Origin: Perca fluviatilis
Taxonomy: Eukaryota; Chordata; Actinopteri; Perciformes; Percidae
Direction: 5' to 3'
Assembly (NCBI RefSeq): GCF_010015445.1
Contig: NC_053129.1
Coordinates: forward strand, 16,567,249-16,631,248
Length of the DNA: 64,000 nucleotides
This document shows, piece by piece, positions 35,190-45,899 of this stretch. Under the pieces are notes generated by a model that was not told the DNA's origin, did no database searches, and worked only from the letters and a program-made list of their open reading frames with translations. Every line of letters begins with the position of its first letter. Position 1 is the stretch's first letter. The position numbers and the translations under genes are program-made.

Positions 35190-37920
35190 CAAATAGGAAT
35201 TAAACCCATTTAGAGTTCTAAGGTTTTGAGGTCAGGTTTCCTTCATGTCACCACTAAGATTGATGGATGTGACCTCTGACTGCTCCGATTTGTATATAAA
35301 CATAGCACTGGCCAATCAAAGCATCGCGTGGGATGGTGCCAGCCAATAAGAGTGTCTGGCAGCATCGTGCTCTGTGGCACTCCCGTCTTTTGTCCGTCAG
35401 GATTAGTGCCGTGGCAACGCTGGTCGCCTGGGAGGTTAGTTTCCCAGAACAGCGGGACCAGGACAGAAACAGGCTGCTTCACTCCAAGTATTACTTCCTT
35501 CCCGGCCAATTGGGAAACAGAACTGGAGTGGTGTGTCTGTGTGGGTCACTCTGTGGCTTCCAAGTCCAAAACTTCCACCTAGACTGCCAACTCTAATGAG
35601 GTGACATCCTGAGCCACAAGCTCAAAGTGTGTTTGTCTGTGTGAGTGGCTGGGTTGGTGAGGGGCTGTCCTTGTATGTTCTCTTCTGTGTGGGGTACTCT
35701 GTATGAAAAGTCACCCCACTCTCCCTCCCTTTTCTGTTGGAGGACTACATTAGCCAGAAGGGCGGAGGGCCTGACAGCTGAAATCACCGCTGCTGATGAA
35801 ACATGTGACTCCAGACCGAGACCCTTTTGTTTGGACAATTACAGCCAACACACAGAGCTCTGGAAATGCAGTGTGGCATGGGAATAGGCATGCATGGGAA
35901 TGAATGGACATTAGGAGTTATTAAAACCTGCTTGTGTTCTTTAGAGAAACTGCCTGCGATGGGTTCTTGAAGTTACAACCCTTAAAATGTTCATGAAATT
36001 AAACCCCATTTTTGTTACTATTTATGGTCGGCTTTTTCTCTGCAATAGGCATTCAATGTATTTGCATTCTGTGATTACCTTTTTAGACAGTAGTTTTCAT
36101 TGTTGGTGGCTGAGTCCGCCATTCCAATGCTGAATTGAAATTGCCTTCACACGATCAAGGGATTCAAAGGAAATAATGCATGCTTTACATTAAATTGGCT
36201 GGTTGGATGCAGCCGCAGTAGGAAATGTTGGATTTGCATTAGCAGTAACTTTATACAGCTCTGATACAGCATTAGGTGAGTGAGCAGTAAACAGTGAGGT
36301 CGATATCGATGAGATAAAATTACAAACAGTAATGCTGGATTGCATGGCTCATTTCCTATGAATCACCTGTCCGTGTGAAGGCACTTTAAAGAGAGGTGAT
36401 TACAAATTATTTCATGTAATTCTTTATGGTTATACCTTTCAGTGGTGTGGACATGAGGGTTAGAATGAAGAGGGCACTAAAACAGTCATCCAGCATGAAT
36501 GAATGCACAGCCCTGTTTTTCAGGAACCCAGAAACAAATGAATACAGAGGAAGCCAGTATTGTCAAGCAAGGTGAGGGACCAAAATAGGATCACAAACCA
36601 CAAGATTAGCCCATCACTGGCAGACTGTCAAAAATCATTTGCTGGACAGTAGCCAATCATGTTTTTCTAAGTGTAACTTAAGCCAGCTTCACACTGCTTA
36701 TACTGGCTGACACTGCTGGATCTGAGCCAGGATAAACCAAACAACCGATGTTCGTTTGGTGTCTTGCAGGATTTGCTCCATACACTGCTCAGAGGAACCA
36801 GTGATTTCAGTGCTCAGGATGCCTGTAGATATAGACCAGGAAGTTACATCACCACAATGAGCAAAGTTTCGATAAGAAGAGATCCATTGGTAAACAAGAA
36901 GCTGCAGCAGGTGGAAGATACAAAAAAACCTCTTTGGTCAAATGCTGCACAATCACATTAAATGATTGGTAGACAGCTGATTGATCAGATATGACTGAAA
37001 TACTCTCACTTTCCAGCTCAAAATCCTTGCATGCCCAAAGGAAGACAGCCTGCCATAAGGGAGTTCATGTCCTGAGGCAGTAAGTTACCTTGAACTATGA
37101 ACATAGGAGCACTTGACAAATGTACCTCTACAATATGCAATATCTATTTAAACATGTATTTGTAACCTATTCAGGTGAACACTAACATGCTGTGTCTTTT
37201 CCCTAAAATGCAGACAAAAACACACAGCATAATGCAAGATGATTTCCGAGCACTATTCACTCCTATTCCAAAGTGCCCTACAGTCACAATAGAGGGATCT
37301 AAGCATGCATCCTGCCAGCTGTGCAAAGAGCTTAACTGATTCTGTTTTACAGAAACCAAACTGCCAGACTCTTAAGTCCTCCCATTCCTCTGCATGCTTC
37401 CCTGGCCCTGGGCTTTATGGGTGAAAGTGAGAGAGAGGGCTTGAAGCCTGCACAAAGTGCCCACAATCAGCACTCTGGTAACATTCTATACTGTATTGTT
37501 GAGTATCTGTCTCATGTGTTTAATATTCCACTTTTGTGGCAGAGCCTTTTCACAGTAGGAGATTGATGATGGCTATGCTTGTATGCATTAACTTGTATCC
37601 TCACTGTCACTGTCAATGCTATTAGATAGGCTACACCTGAAATTTCCTGCTGTCCTGAGGTTAAGATTCTGATATTATTAAGTGTTAGGTCAGCGGTAGA
37701 TACTTTTACTTTAGTTTTACTTTTATAAGTGAAATGAATAGTTTTGTACCAGTAGATTTAGATTTTTTTTATTAGCAGTATAGTGTATGGGATGAGTCAG
37801 GAAGCTGCCATCGTTTTCTCATCTAGCAACAAATTAAACTAATTGCAGCCATAATAATATTTATACATAAATGCTCTGTCGGTTTCCCTGGGGACTGCTT
37901 CTTTCTGCACGCACTCACTT
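35190..37920. other. Intergenic region between tmem63a and rsph9
   Basis: No exon was recognised. Open frames near 35243-35890 lack family resemblance and lie in overlapping frames on both strands. A TATATAAA-like string near 35292 resembles the one at 37974 upstream of rsph9, but no gene start follows it. Otherwise I see nothing supportable. Confidence 0.4.
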
Positions 37921-37934
37921 GAAAAGATGGGGCA

Positions 37935-37942
37935 TGACGTCA
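37935..37942. promoter_or_regulatory. Full CRE palindrome TGACGTCA upstream of rsph9
   Basis: TGACGTCA is the consensus CREB/ATF site. It lies about 350 bp upstream of the rsph9 ATG and about 30 bp upstream of a TATATAAA string (37974-37981). Function in this promoter is inferred from position only. Confidence 0.45.
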
Positions 37943-38111
37943 GACCTACCAGACTCGCGCGTGGTCTGGTTTGTATATAAACACTACATGCAAACACACC
38001 CAAAATGACACGGGTAACAATTTATGTTTTGTTTCGGTTTTAACTGTTATATTCACACACTAAATAAAAAGTTATTTGCAAAAGAAGAAAAAAAGGAACA
38101 CAAACTGGCGC

Positions 38112-38125
38112 GTTGCTATGACAAC
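38112..38125. promoter_or_regulatory. X-box (RFX-binding) motif 1 in the rsph9 promoter
   Basis: GTTGCTATGACAAC fits the ciliary X-box pattern RYYNYYATRRNRAC at every position and is a near-palindrome of two RFX half-sites. RFX factors drive ciliary genes through such sites close to the start codon. It is 166 bp upstream of the rsph9 ATG. Confidence 0.8.
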
Positions 38126-38141
38126 CAGCGCAACAATGGTT

Positions 38142-38156
38142 GTTGTCATTAGCAAC
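38142..38156. promoter_or_regulatory. X-box-like motif 2 in the rsph9 promoter
   Basis: GTTGTC and AGCAAC half-sites are separated by ATT, a variant X-box spacing. It is 16 bp from the first motif, giving a tandem arrangement expected of an RFX-controlled ciliary gene. Confidence 0.6.
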
Positions 38157-38283
38157 CAAACAAGCGTTTGGACCTGAAGGCTTTGGTTAACTAGCTAGCT
38201 GTTAGGTTGGCAAGTAGTTTAATACACCAGCTACGTTACGGTAACTAGCTAATATCTACGCTACAGAGTCGTTTATTAGCTAC

Positions 38284-38290
38284 GTAAACA
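38284..38290 (+). promoter_or_regulatory. Forkhead-like motif GTAAACA directly before the rsph9 ATG
   Basis: GTAAACA matches the forkhead core RYAAACA, and FOXJ1 acts with RFX factors on motile-cilium genes. It sits at the end of the 5' UTR and also supplies a good start context (AAACAATGG). A seven-base match is weak evidence alone. Confidence 0.4.
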
Positions 38291-41200
38291 ATGGACTCGA
38301 ATTCGTTATACTATTCTTTGGAACTCGTTGCCGGTAGCGGAAGTACTTTAAACGTTGAGCAAAGAACCGCACTGCAGACTTCCTTGGTGATCCTGAAGAA
38401 AAACTACAAGTTCCATCGAGTCTTGTTTTGGGGCAAAATATTGGGTTTAAAGGAGGATTATTTTATCGCTCAGGGGAGAGGAGAAGATGAACTGCAGGAT
38501 AAAAAGAATCTCTATAGGTAATATCGCCTCAACTGTGATTGTGTTTCATTATTTGTAGCTACTTTAGGTCTGCCCTCGGCGGTGTAAAATACCTGTTTGT
38601 GTGTCCTTTGGTTTGCTATCTCCAGCTTCAACTGCATGGACTGGTTCCTGCTCCCTCCTGCCACCGAATCTATGATGGAGAAAGTGTCCAAAATCAAGAG
38701 TCGCTTCATAGGAGACCCCTCATTTGTGTATGAGCACATTGAGATCCGCAGGCAAGGAGAGAGGGATGACGCTACAGAGGAGGTAGTGGTAAGTATGATC
38801 AATACTGTATAGTTGTAAATTGAACATAGTGAAAATGTTGAGCTGTCAGATGAAACTTTAGACATAGTTTCATTATTATATTCAGTAGTACTGTATCAGA
38901 GCAATGGGCAAGTTTATAAATATAAATCCAGGCATATATAGCTACTGTTATCCAAAGAAAAATATTTTAGTATGCAGTATAACTAAACCTAAAACAAGGA
39001 TGGATGTGACCAAAATTGATCATACAAAAAAAGATCAACTATCTCTGCAACAAACAAAGTGTTTTTCTTCATGAAGAATTAGTGCAGAAGAGAAATGAAT
39101 CTCTCCATTTCTGGCTGATATCAACACTATCTACAACACTACAGCCCTCAAATTCCAATTTAGTAACGGACTGTTCTTGGTTTGAGATTAAGGTCAATGA
39201 GGAGAGCCGGCTGGCAGTGACAGTTCATCAGATCGATGATGAAGTGTCCGTGGTACCACGTGGAGCCTTCGTCAAGAGTCCACATGGTCTTGTCCAGATG
39301 AACCGCAGCTTTGGTGGTAAATATATCACTCCCACATGGTGTGTGTCTGTGTCTCATTGTGGAGCGTTAAAGGTCCCATAACATGGTGCTCTTTGGATGC
39401 TTTTATATAGACCTTAGTGGTCCCCTAATACTGTATCTGAAGTCTCTTTCCCGAAATTCAGCCTTGATGCAGAATTACAGCCACTAGAGCCAGTCCCACA
39501 ATGAGCTTTCCTTAGTATGTGCCATTTATGTGTCTGTAGCTATTGAAGAGGAGAGGGGGTGGCCTTGACCAACTGCCACTTTGCTCGTTTGAAAGCCATG
39601 ATGTCTCTCTCTCATGGGTGGGCCAAATTCTCTGAGCAGGCAAAGCAGAGAAAGGGGAGGTAACCCTTTCTCTTATGACCTCATAAGGAGCAAGATTCCA
39701 GATCGGCCCATCTGAGCTTTCATTTTCTCAAAGGCAGAGCAGGATACCCAGGGCTCGGTTTACACCTATCGCCATTTCTAGCCACTGGGGGACCATAGGC
39801 AGGCTGGGGGAACTCATATTAATGTTAAAAAAAATTCATAAAGTGAAATGTTCATGCCATGGGACATTTAACATCCTCTGCGGCATGTGAATGACCCTAA
39901 GGCGTTTGATAAAATTTGGTATTTATATTTAAGTGGACGAAACATTTTAGGAAAAACACTTCTCAAAATGACGTGGTTACCTTGCCACCCCTGCTTTGTG
40001 AAACATAAAATACATAGGCATGTCTGTGTATATTCTGACATCATTTGACTGTAAAATTGCATCATCTTTGCTGCGATTCATTTGAATTACTTGCCAATGT
40101 GCATTGTTCCTCAGGTCTGTCTCACTCAGAAGCAGGGAAGCTTGACAACTTCCTTCACTTCAGCGAAGCAAAGAACCTGAAGAAGAAATCCATCCTGGAA
40201 ATGGGTGATTTGAACCCAGCCATCGACTTCCTGGATGTACTGAGTGATGACATTCCTAAAGGTGAAACCACAGAGTTCAGTCAAACAGATATATCTTACA
40301 AGATTTGTTATTTTATGATCACTGGGCTTTAAGAGGGTTTGTAAAGAAAACTACAGTCGATGAAGCCAGTGCAGGAAAAAGGCCATCCTATGATCTGGAC
40401 CACAAACACAACTATTTCGAAAATTGGCAAGTGTTGCTGAGGCCTTTGCAATGCCAGTGGTACAACATTAGTTTTTTTTCTCATTGAATGTGTTCCAACT
40501 GCCATGCTACATTACAACTAAATGAGGTGTGATTTTAGCACAAATCATTATGGTGATTCAACTAACTGGAAGTCCAAGTAAAAGCTGAATCACTCTAACA
40601 GTTGCGCAAGCTTCAACTGAAAAAATATATTCATACAACTTCTGGTGTCAACCTACCTGCCATGATGAAACTGATTTTCTAAGAATGTGTTGGAGGAACC
40701 TTTGCATACAGTGGTCTGATAACCAGATGGCTACAGTCATATAGTATTTAAAAATTGCTCTTGGATCTGGATTCAGTGCCCACCCACTGTGTGAGTCTGC
40801 CCTCAAGTTTGGAAAGGAAAATTACAGAGAATTTTACTAACATCATAAAAACCAGGACAGAAACCAGTACAAGGGAGGAGGACCATCTAGAACCAAACAG
40901 ATGTTAAATGATTAATGGGATTGCTCACATCTGTAGGAAATCAAACTAAAACAATGTGAGTATTAATATCAGTGTTTTAGCAAGTTTTAACTAATTTATG
41001 ACAAATTACTGCTGCCAATTAGTATGGAGAGTTGAGTTTATTTATTTTGCATTTTTCAACATTCAAAAGTGAAGTGCAGTATGACAATGAACTGAGACTT
41101 GATTTCTTGAGAATGGTAACTTCCCTGTATTCTGCATTGCCTTTAATTTGTTTTTGTGTAGTTGAAAGCAGGAAATGATTTTGAGTCTTTCAGGTTTGTT

Positions 41201-42384
41201 AATTCAAATCCTGTTGGGAAGCTCAGACATGTGAGCTGTTGAACAATACTACATATATTGGAAAAATCAAACCAAGAGGCAAAGAATAAGCAAGTAGTTA
41301 TACTGTGTAAAGAATGTAAATGAAATCCTGTTAAGAAAGTTTTGAGGGGAGTTGCTTACAGTAGATAAATGCACTCCAGGCCATAGTGGACATTGATAAA
41401 GTGGATGTACAAGTGTATGCGTGTGAAAAGACAAAAATGTTTAGCACCCATGACCATAACATGCAACAGATGTCTGATTTAAGAGGGCTTCCACATGTGT
41501 ATATGTTTGTGTGTGTTCTTTGAGTTGATGCGGATGTCAGCAGTGTCATCACTGCAGCAGACATTACACAGCTGTCTCAATGCCACACTCACTGCAGCCG
41601 TCACAACGGCAGAGTGCATGCATTTGCTGAAAAGGAGAACGAGTTAACATTTTTTTTAAACGGGACTCTGGGGGAAATGTGGTACGATGTATCTCCACCA
41701 AAAGACAGGTGCTTTTCTCTGAGACCCTAAGCTGGGCTCCCTCTCTTTTCCACAACAATCCTGGAAACTGTTCCCACCTCCTGATTTATGGCTTTAGGTT
41801 TCTCCTCCTGCAGCAGTAGTTATAACCTGGACACCAAACATGTTTATACTTTTAGCTGAATCATACTAAAGAAGTTCAAAAGGCAAAAAAAAAAATTGAT
41901 CCAAGTCATCTCCCTTTTGTGTAAAAGCATTAATCACAGGGCTTTTTATGTTTACATAGTAGCCGATGCAGCTATTGTTCTCAATTCCCTGGGTTCATGG
42001 TCACACCCAAACATATTGAGAAACAGGTTAAAATAAATATCAAGAGCACAAAGGGTTGGTTTATTGGAGTATCCCTTGGTTGCCTCTAGCATGTGAATAG
42101 TATAATCTTCTTGGACCGATTTAAAGGTTACTGAAGCCTCTATTTAAAATTCCGCTCAACATGGCGTGGCAGCCTTCTGCATTTCACATCAATTGTTTAC
42201 AGCAAGCCTTCGTTTGTGTGTAGGATCGTGGAGTCTTCAGCTTGAATGTGCCAGCAAAGTGTGCGTGCTTCGCAGCCTGTTGTGGCTTGGCCTGAGCTTC
42301 TACCATGTGCCAATGACACCTCAGCATGGATACATGTATATCGGTGATGGGATCAAGAATTTGGACCTTCCCTTCATGCTATAA
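38291..42384 (+). CDS. rsph9: Radial spoke head protein 9 homolog, 5 exons
   Basis: Exons: 38291-38517, 38626-38788, 39187-39316, 40115-40261, 42224-42384. They total 828 nt, giving 275 residues plus TAA; the human protein is one residue longer. RSPH9 is part of the radial spoke head in motile 9+2 cilia and flagella and is needed for normal beating; human mutations cause primary ciliary dyskinesia. Alignment from memory to the human protein is collinear throughout: the N-terminal LELxxGSG, RVLFWGKILGL near residue 46, LLPPATE near 82, VVPRGAFVK near 148, and the C-terminal GYMYIGDGIKNLDLPFML. The ATG is the first in frame, with a strong context. Intron 3 contains a TTAA-flanked DNA element; intron 4 is about 2 kb. 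Tandem X-boxes upstream fit ciliary control. The gene converges with mrps18a. Confidence 0.96.
39367..39871 (+). mobile_element. Non-autonomous DNA transposon with TTAA ends in rsph9 intron 3
   Basis: The element is bounded by TTAA on both sides (39367-39370 and 39868-39871). Its ends, AGGTCCCATAACATGG and CCATGGGACAT, are near-perfect inverted repeats. TTAA duplication is typical of piggyBac (and Kolobok) elements. At about 505 bp it has no transposase frame. The interior is well preserved and matches a repeat I remember as widespread in teleosts. Confidence 0.75.
40262..42223 (+). other. rsph9 intron 4
   Basis: A 2-kb intron bounded by G|GTGAAA and TGTGTAG|GA. Open frames inside it on both strands show no family resemblance. 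No repeat was recognised with confidence. Confidence 0.6.
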
Positions 42385-42516
42385 AAAAACAAAAAAAAAC
42401 AAAAGAGAGACATTTCCTGTTTCAAGCTACAAACTCATGTGTCTCTGTTGTTCACATCAACCCTCAACATGTATTCTATGTAACACATTGCTTTTTGTTA
42501 GTCTTATCTTTAAATG

Positions 42517-42522
42517 AATAAA
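42517..42522 (+). terminator. Poly(A) signal AATAAA of rsph9
   Basis: A canonical AATAAA 133 bp after the rsph9 stop codon, the first on this strand after the gene. It implies a short 3' UTR ending near 42540. Confidence 0.75.
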
Positions 42523-42635
42523 CTAAAAGAGGTACATGCAGTTTGTGTCTACAAGCTTGTTGTTCCATTCAGTTCTCACATAAAAAAGCTATTCCTATAC
42601 AGTAAACACATGAGAGGCAGAGTAAACACACACAA

Positions 42636-42641
42636 TTTATT
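42636..42641 (-). terminator. Poly(A) signal AATAAA of mrps18a (minus strand)
   Basis: TTTATT on the plus strand reads AATAAA on the minus strand, about 300 nt past the mrps18a stop codon. It is 114 bp from the rsph9 signal, so the two 3' ends are nearly back to back. Other minus-strand signals between here and the stop were not ruled out. Confidence 0.6.
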
Positions 42642-42943
42642 TGCACATCTGTGTTGCGGTCCCAGTTGTTGCTCACATTAAGTTGTCAGAGAGTTCACTT
42701 CAAGGGCTTTTTTTATAAACCAGCAGAGACAGAATAGATGGTTCTGGGTGGGGCTGAGCATGCCTTATCAAAAGGATGACAGCTTAATAAACAAAAAGGT
42801 AGAATAAATACAGATGGATGAAGCTTTTAGGCCTTTTCCCAGGGCAGTATGACAAAATGTAATCCACTTGAAACTCATCGGATAAAAATGCGCCCACCCA
42901 CTTCTGTCAAGCTGCTGCACTGATTCATCAGGCTTTCTGTCCT

Positions 42944-45779
42944 TCAGTGTTTTGTGTAAAGGGGCTTGACACCATAACGCAGGTTGTCCTTGAGTACTGG
43001 GTGGCCAACAGCCATGCGCTTCTTACACCACTTTAGTCCGGTTTTATATATTGGTTTCACAGAGTCAATGGACCAGCGAGTCAGGTATCTGCACAACAGA
43101 AAATCATTGCTAGTTTAATTTGCACTTCGACTGACAATTTGGTAGAGAATGGTGAGAAACACACGTAAGCAGACACGCATGCAAACATTACCTGTTAAGT
43201 TGGGGTTTGGGCCTCTTTGGGACATGGCCCTCCGGAAGTTTGGGTTTGTGGTCAGGGAGCAGACCTTGAACACAGAGGAAAACAAAAGTCATATTTACAT
43301 ACTTTATTTAAATTAGTCATCAAAACAGCTAATCATCAGTAAAGCAGGCCCAAAACAAGGGTACAACAGAATAATTTGCTGGATTCTATTGATGCTTAAG
43401 ACCCAAACTATTCGACTAGGAACTAGCACAGTTAAAGTCATTAGCACTTTTACCAGCAGCATTGTCTGGTTTCTCTTTAAAAATCAACAGTGCAGAAACT
43501 ATTGTTCAATTAATCAGCATTGAAGTCATTTCTCAAGCAAACATGCCCAACATTTGTTGATTCTCAAATGTGAGGATTGCAGCCCCGAAGAAACAGCATA
43601 ACGTCAGGCATGCACAACATAGTATGTAAATGCCTTTATTTGCTTATCTACGACACTGTATTTGAAATCTGCAGAAATCTTGCAATCATTTTAAATTAGT
43701 AACGTATGGTTCCCAGTGTCAAACAGATAATGAATATGAGGGTAATTTGAGTTTGGACCGGTCAAAGATTTAAACACACAAACAAACAAAAAGGCAGGCA
43801 TTAACACTGACCTGCTCTGTGAGCCATCTGAACACACATGGCAATCTTACGATGTTCCTCTGGACAGAGACCAGTGATTCTCCTAGGCAACAAGCCTCCA
43901 TCTGACCTGATGAACTGACTGAGCAACAAGACATCCTGGAGGGAGTCGAACAAAAAAACAAAATGAGAAAGAAAACCAGACACAATAAACAGCTGATACA
44001 TTTTCCACATTGTCGGGGATTATTTGATCATTACATGCCTGTGGACGGACTTACAGTGTAGTTGTATTTGTGCTGCAGGTTCCATCTGTAGATAGGACAC
44101 TTGGCTGTGGGGTTTGGAGGCTGTGGTCCTGCTGCAATATTCAGTATTTCTCCCTCAATCTGACAGACAGTTAGCGTAATATTACATTATGGTAGGTTCC
44201 TTGTCAGGTTGACTGAATATTTATGTATGCAGTATGAGACACGACTCGCTCTCCCCATATCCTATCTAACGGTTGGTCATAGAGGTGTAGGTCAAAAGTT
44301 AGTTGAGTCTCCTAACATTGGACAAAGCCTCTCCTTTGGAAAACACAGCTCTGTGTTACAGTGATGTCATCTTGATCCTCAAATAACACCTTTGAAATGT
44401 CAATGTTGAGTCAAATTGTACAACAATATAAGATCACCGCGAGTATATTACTCCAAACTGAAAGGCCCTGCCAACTACTGTAGAAGAAAAAAAACAACCA
44501 CATACATATCATCAACATCTTTTATTTTTATGATAGATCACTGTTGCATTGTATGTATTGCACAGTGCTCTTTTAATTTGAACATCCATACTATAATAGA
44601 GCAGAAGAGTTTTCTGCATCTGGCTTTAAATTTGTTTCTTTATTATATAGCCTGATGTAATATAATAGCGATCAAGGATTTGAGAAATACATTATATAGG
44701 TCATGTGTATTTCTGCTCACCACTAGTTCCCAATTCATTCGAATGCCGCAATTAGTACAGTTTGATGCTTGTGTGTTTTGACAGTGCTTTAAACATCAAA
44801 ACTCTGTGTGCGTATCACAAATAAAAACGGACAAGGGCTTTATCTAACAACCAAAAACATCATCAGTTTCACATTACAGCCTGGTTTTACTTACTGTTGT
44901 TGTTTTACCCTCCTGCTTCTCCACCACTGTAACACAGACATTGTACGATGTTAAGACTTTAAACAGTTATATAAATACATTTCTTTGCTTTCTACTGCTT
45001 TCCTAATCTTTGATACACAAGTGTGGTCCCAAGTTATAAAAACATGAGTTACAATTAGATTGACAGCCAGTAGAGATCATTCAGCTTGATTCTCCAACTT
45101 TAACTATACAGTAATCCTGACTGAAAATGTGGTTAGGTGAAGCTACAGTAAGTACTTTTTACATATTTGTTGAGTTATTAAATGCCACATATAGTCATAT
45201 TGAAATACTTAAGATAGTCTACATAAACCAACAATTTTAAGGATGTTTAGGGTTAGGAGTAAAAGGAATAAAACGACACACTCTTACTTTTAATGTGTGT
45301 ATTTCAATGTGACTCTCTTCGCCCTTGTTCATAGCGACACAGATCACAACACACTGAATGAAAAGATGTCAAGGGGAAAGACTGCCTCAATGGACGCATG
45401 GCTTTTGGTAACAGCTACTTAACAAAAACTAACCCTTTCCCCATGTGTTGTTGCATTAGCAAGTCAGTATTTCCTTAGAGGTGCGTCTTAATACATCCAT
45501 GGTTGTATGCAGGTCTTTAAATAAGTGTGCTGATGCATCTAGCTAGCTAATCACTGCGTTAACATGCTAGCTAACGTTAGCTCTTCTAACACTGCTGGAC
45601 TAAAATCTTCACGTTTGAAGATAAGTCTCACCTTGTCGGATCCCTCTGCTCTGAATGGTTAAAGTCGGTAGCTGGAAAACATTTATCCTCCGTTGAACCT
45701 TCACGTTGGTACCAGTGGCACCTAATTTCAAGCCCGCAATTGAGGTCCACACAGACCTCAACATACTGCGAGCTGCCAT
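42944..45779 (-). CDS. mrps18a: Mitochondrial ribosomal protein S18A (mL66), 6 exons
   Basis: Exons, in transcript order: 45779-45632, 44926-44895, 44159-44055, 43935-43812, 43264-43192, 43088-42944. They total 627 nt, giving 208 residues plus TGA; all introns are GT-AG. The protein belongs to the bS18 family but is placed in the large mitoribosomal subunit (mL66). Seen: a basic, acid-poor N-terminus (residues 1-40) fitting a mitochondrial presequence; the S18 core with [27 protein letters not shown] and MAHRAGLLP (about 96-140); and the conserved C-terminal QLNRYLTRW segment. The CPxC motif known from human reads CPIY here (cysteine at about residue 81). The ATG at 45779 was chosen for its A-3/G+4 context and homologous start; an in-frame ATG at 45884 would add 35 residues but lies upstream of the promoter motif. 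Exon 2 is only 32 nt. Confidence 0.95.
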
Positions 45780-45814
45780 GTTTAATTCCTGACCTTTACT
45801 TTCCTGTCTGGTAA

Positions 45815-45824
45815 TCTCGCGAGA
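45815..45824. promoter_or_regulatory. TCTCGCGAGA promoter element of mrps18a
   Basis: An exact 10-bp palindrome, 36 bp upstream of the chosen ATG. This motif is known from housekeeping promoters lacking a TATA box and is bound by BANP. Its closeness to the ATG suggests a short leader and argues that the ATG at 45884 is not used. Confidence 0.8.
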
Positions 45825-45899
45825 ATGAAAACAGCGACACTCACGGTGAAGGCTACTTATTACATCGATGGTGGTGAAGTCCAATAAAAGACAAATTCC

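Noticed and set aside
40305..40487. Possible extra exon or read-through of rsph9 after 40261
   Set aside because: The exon ends at a good donor in the conserved DIPKG position, and the downstream frame has no similarity to RSPH9.
45780..45884. In-frame upstream ATG extending MRPS18A by 35 residues
   Set aside because: The extension lies across and beyond the TCTCGCGAGA promoter element, and the homologous protein starts at the inner MAA-type methionine with a better context.
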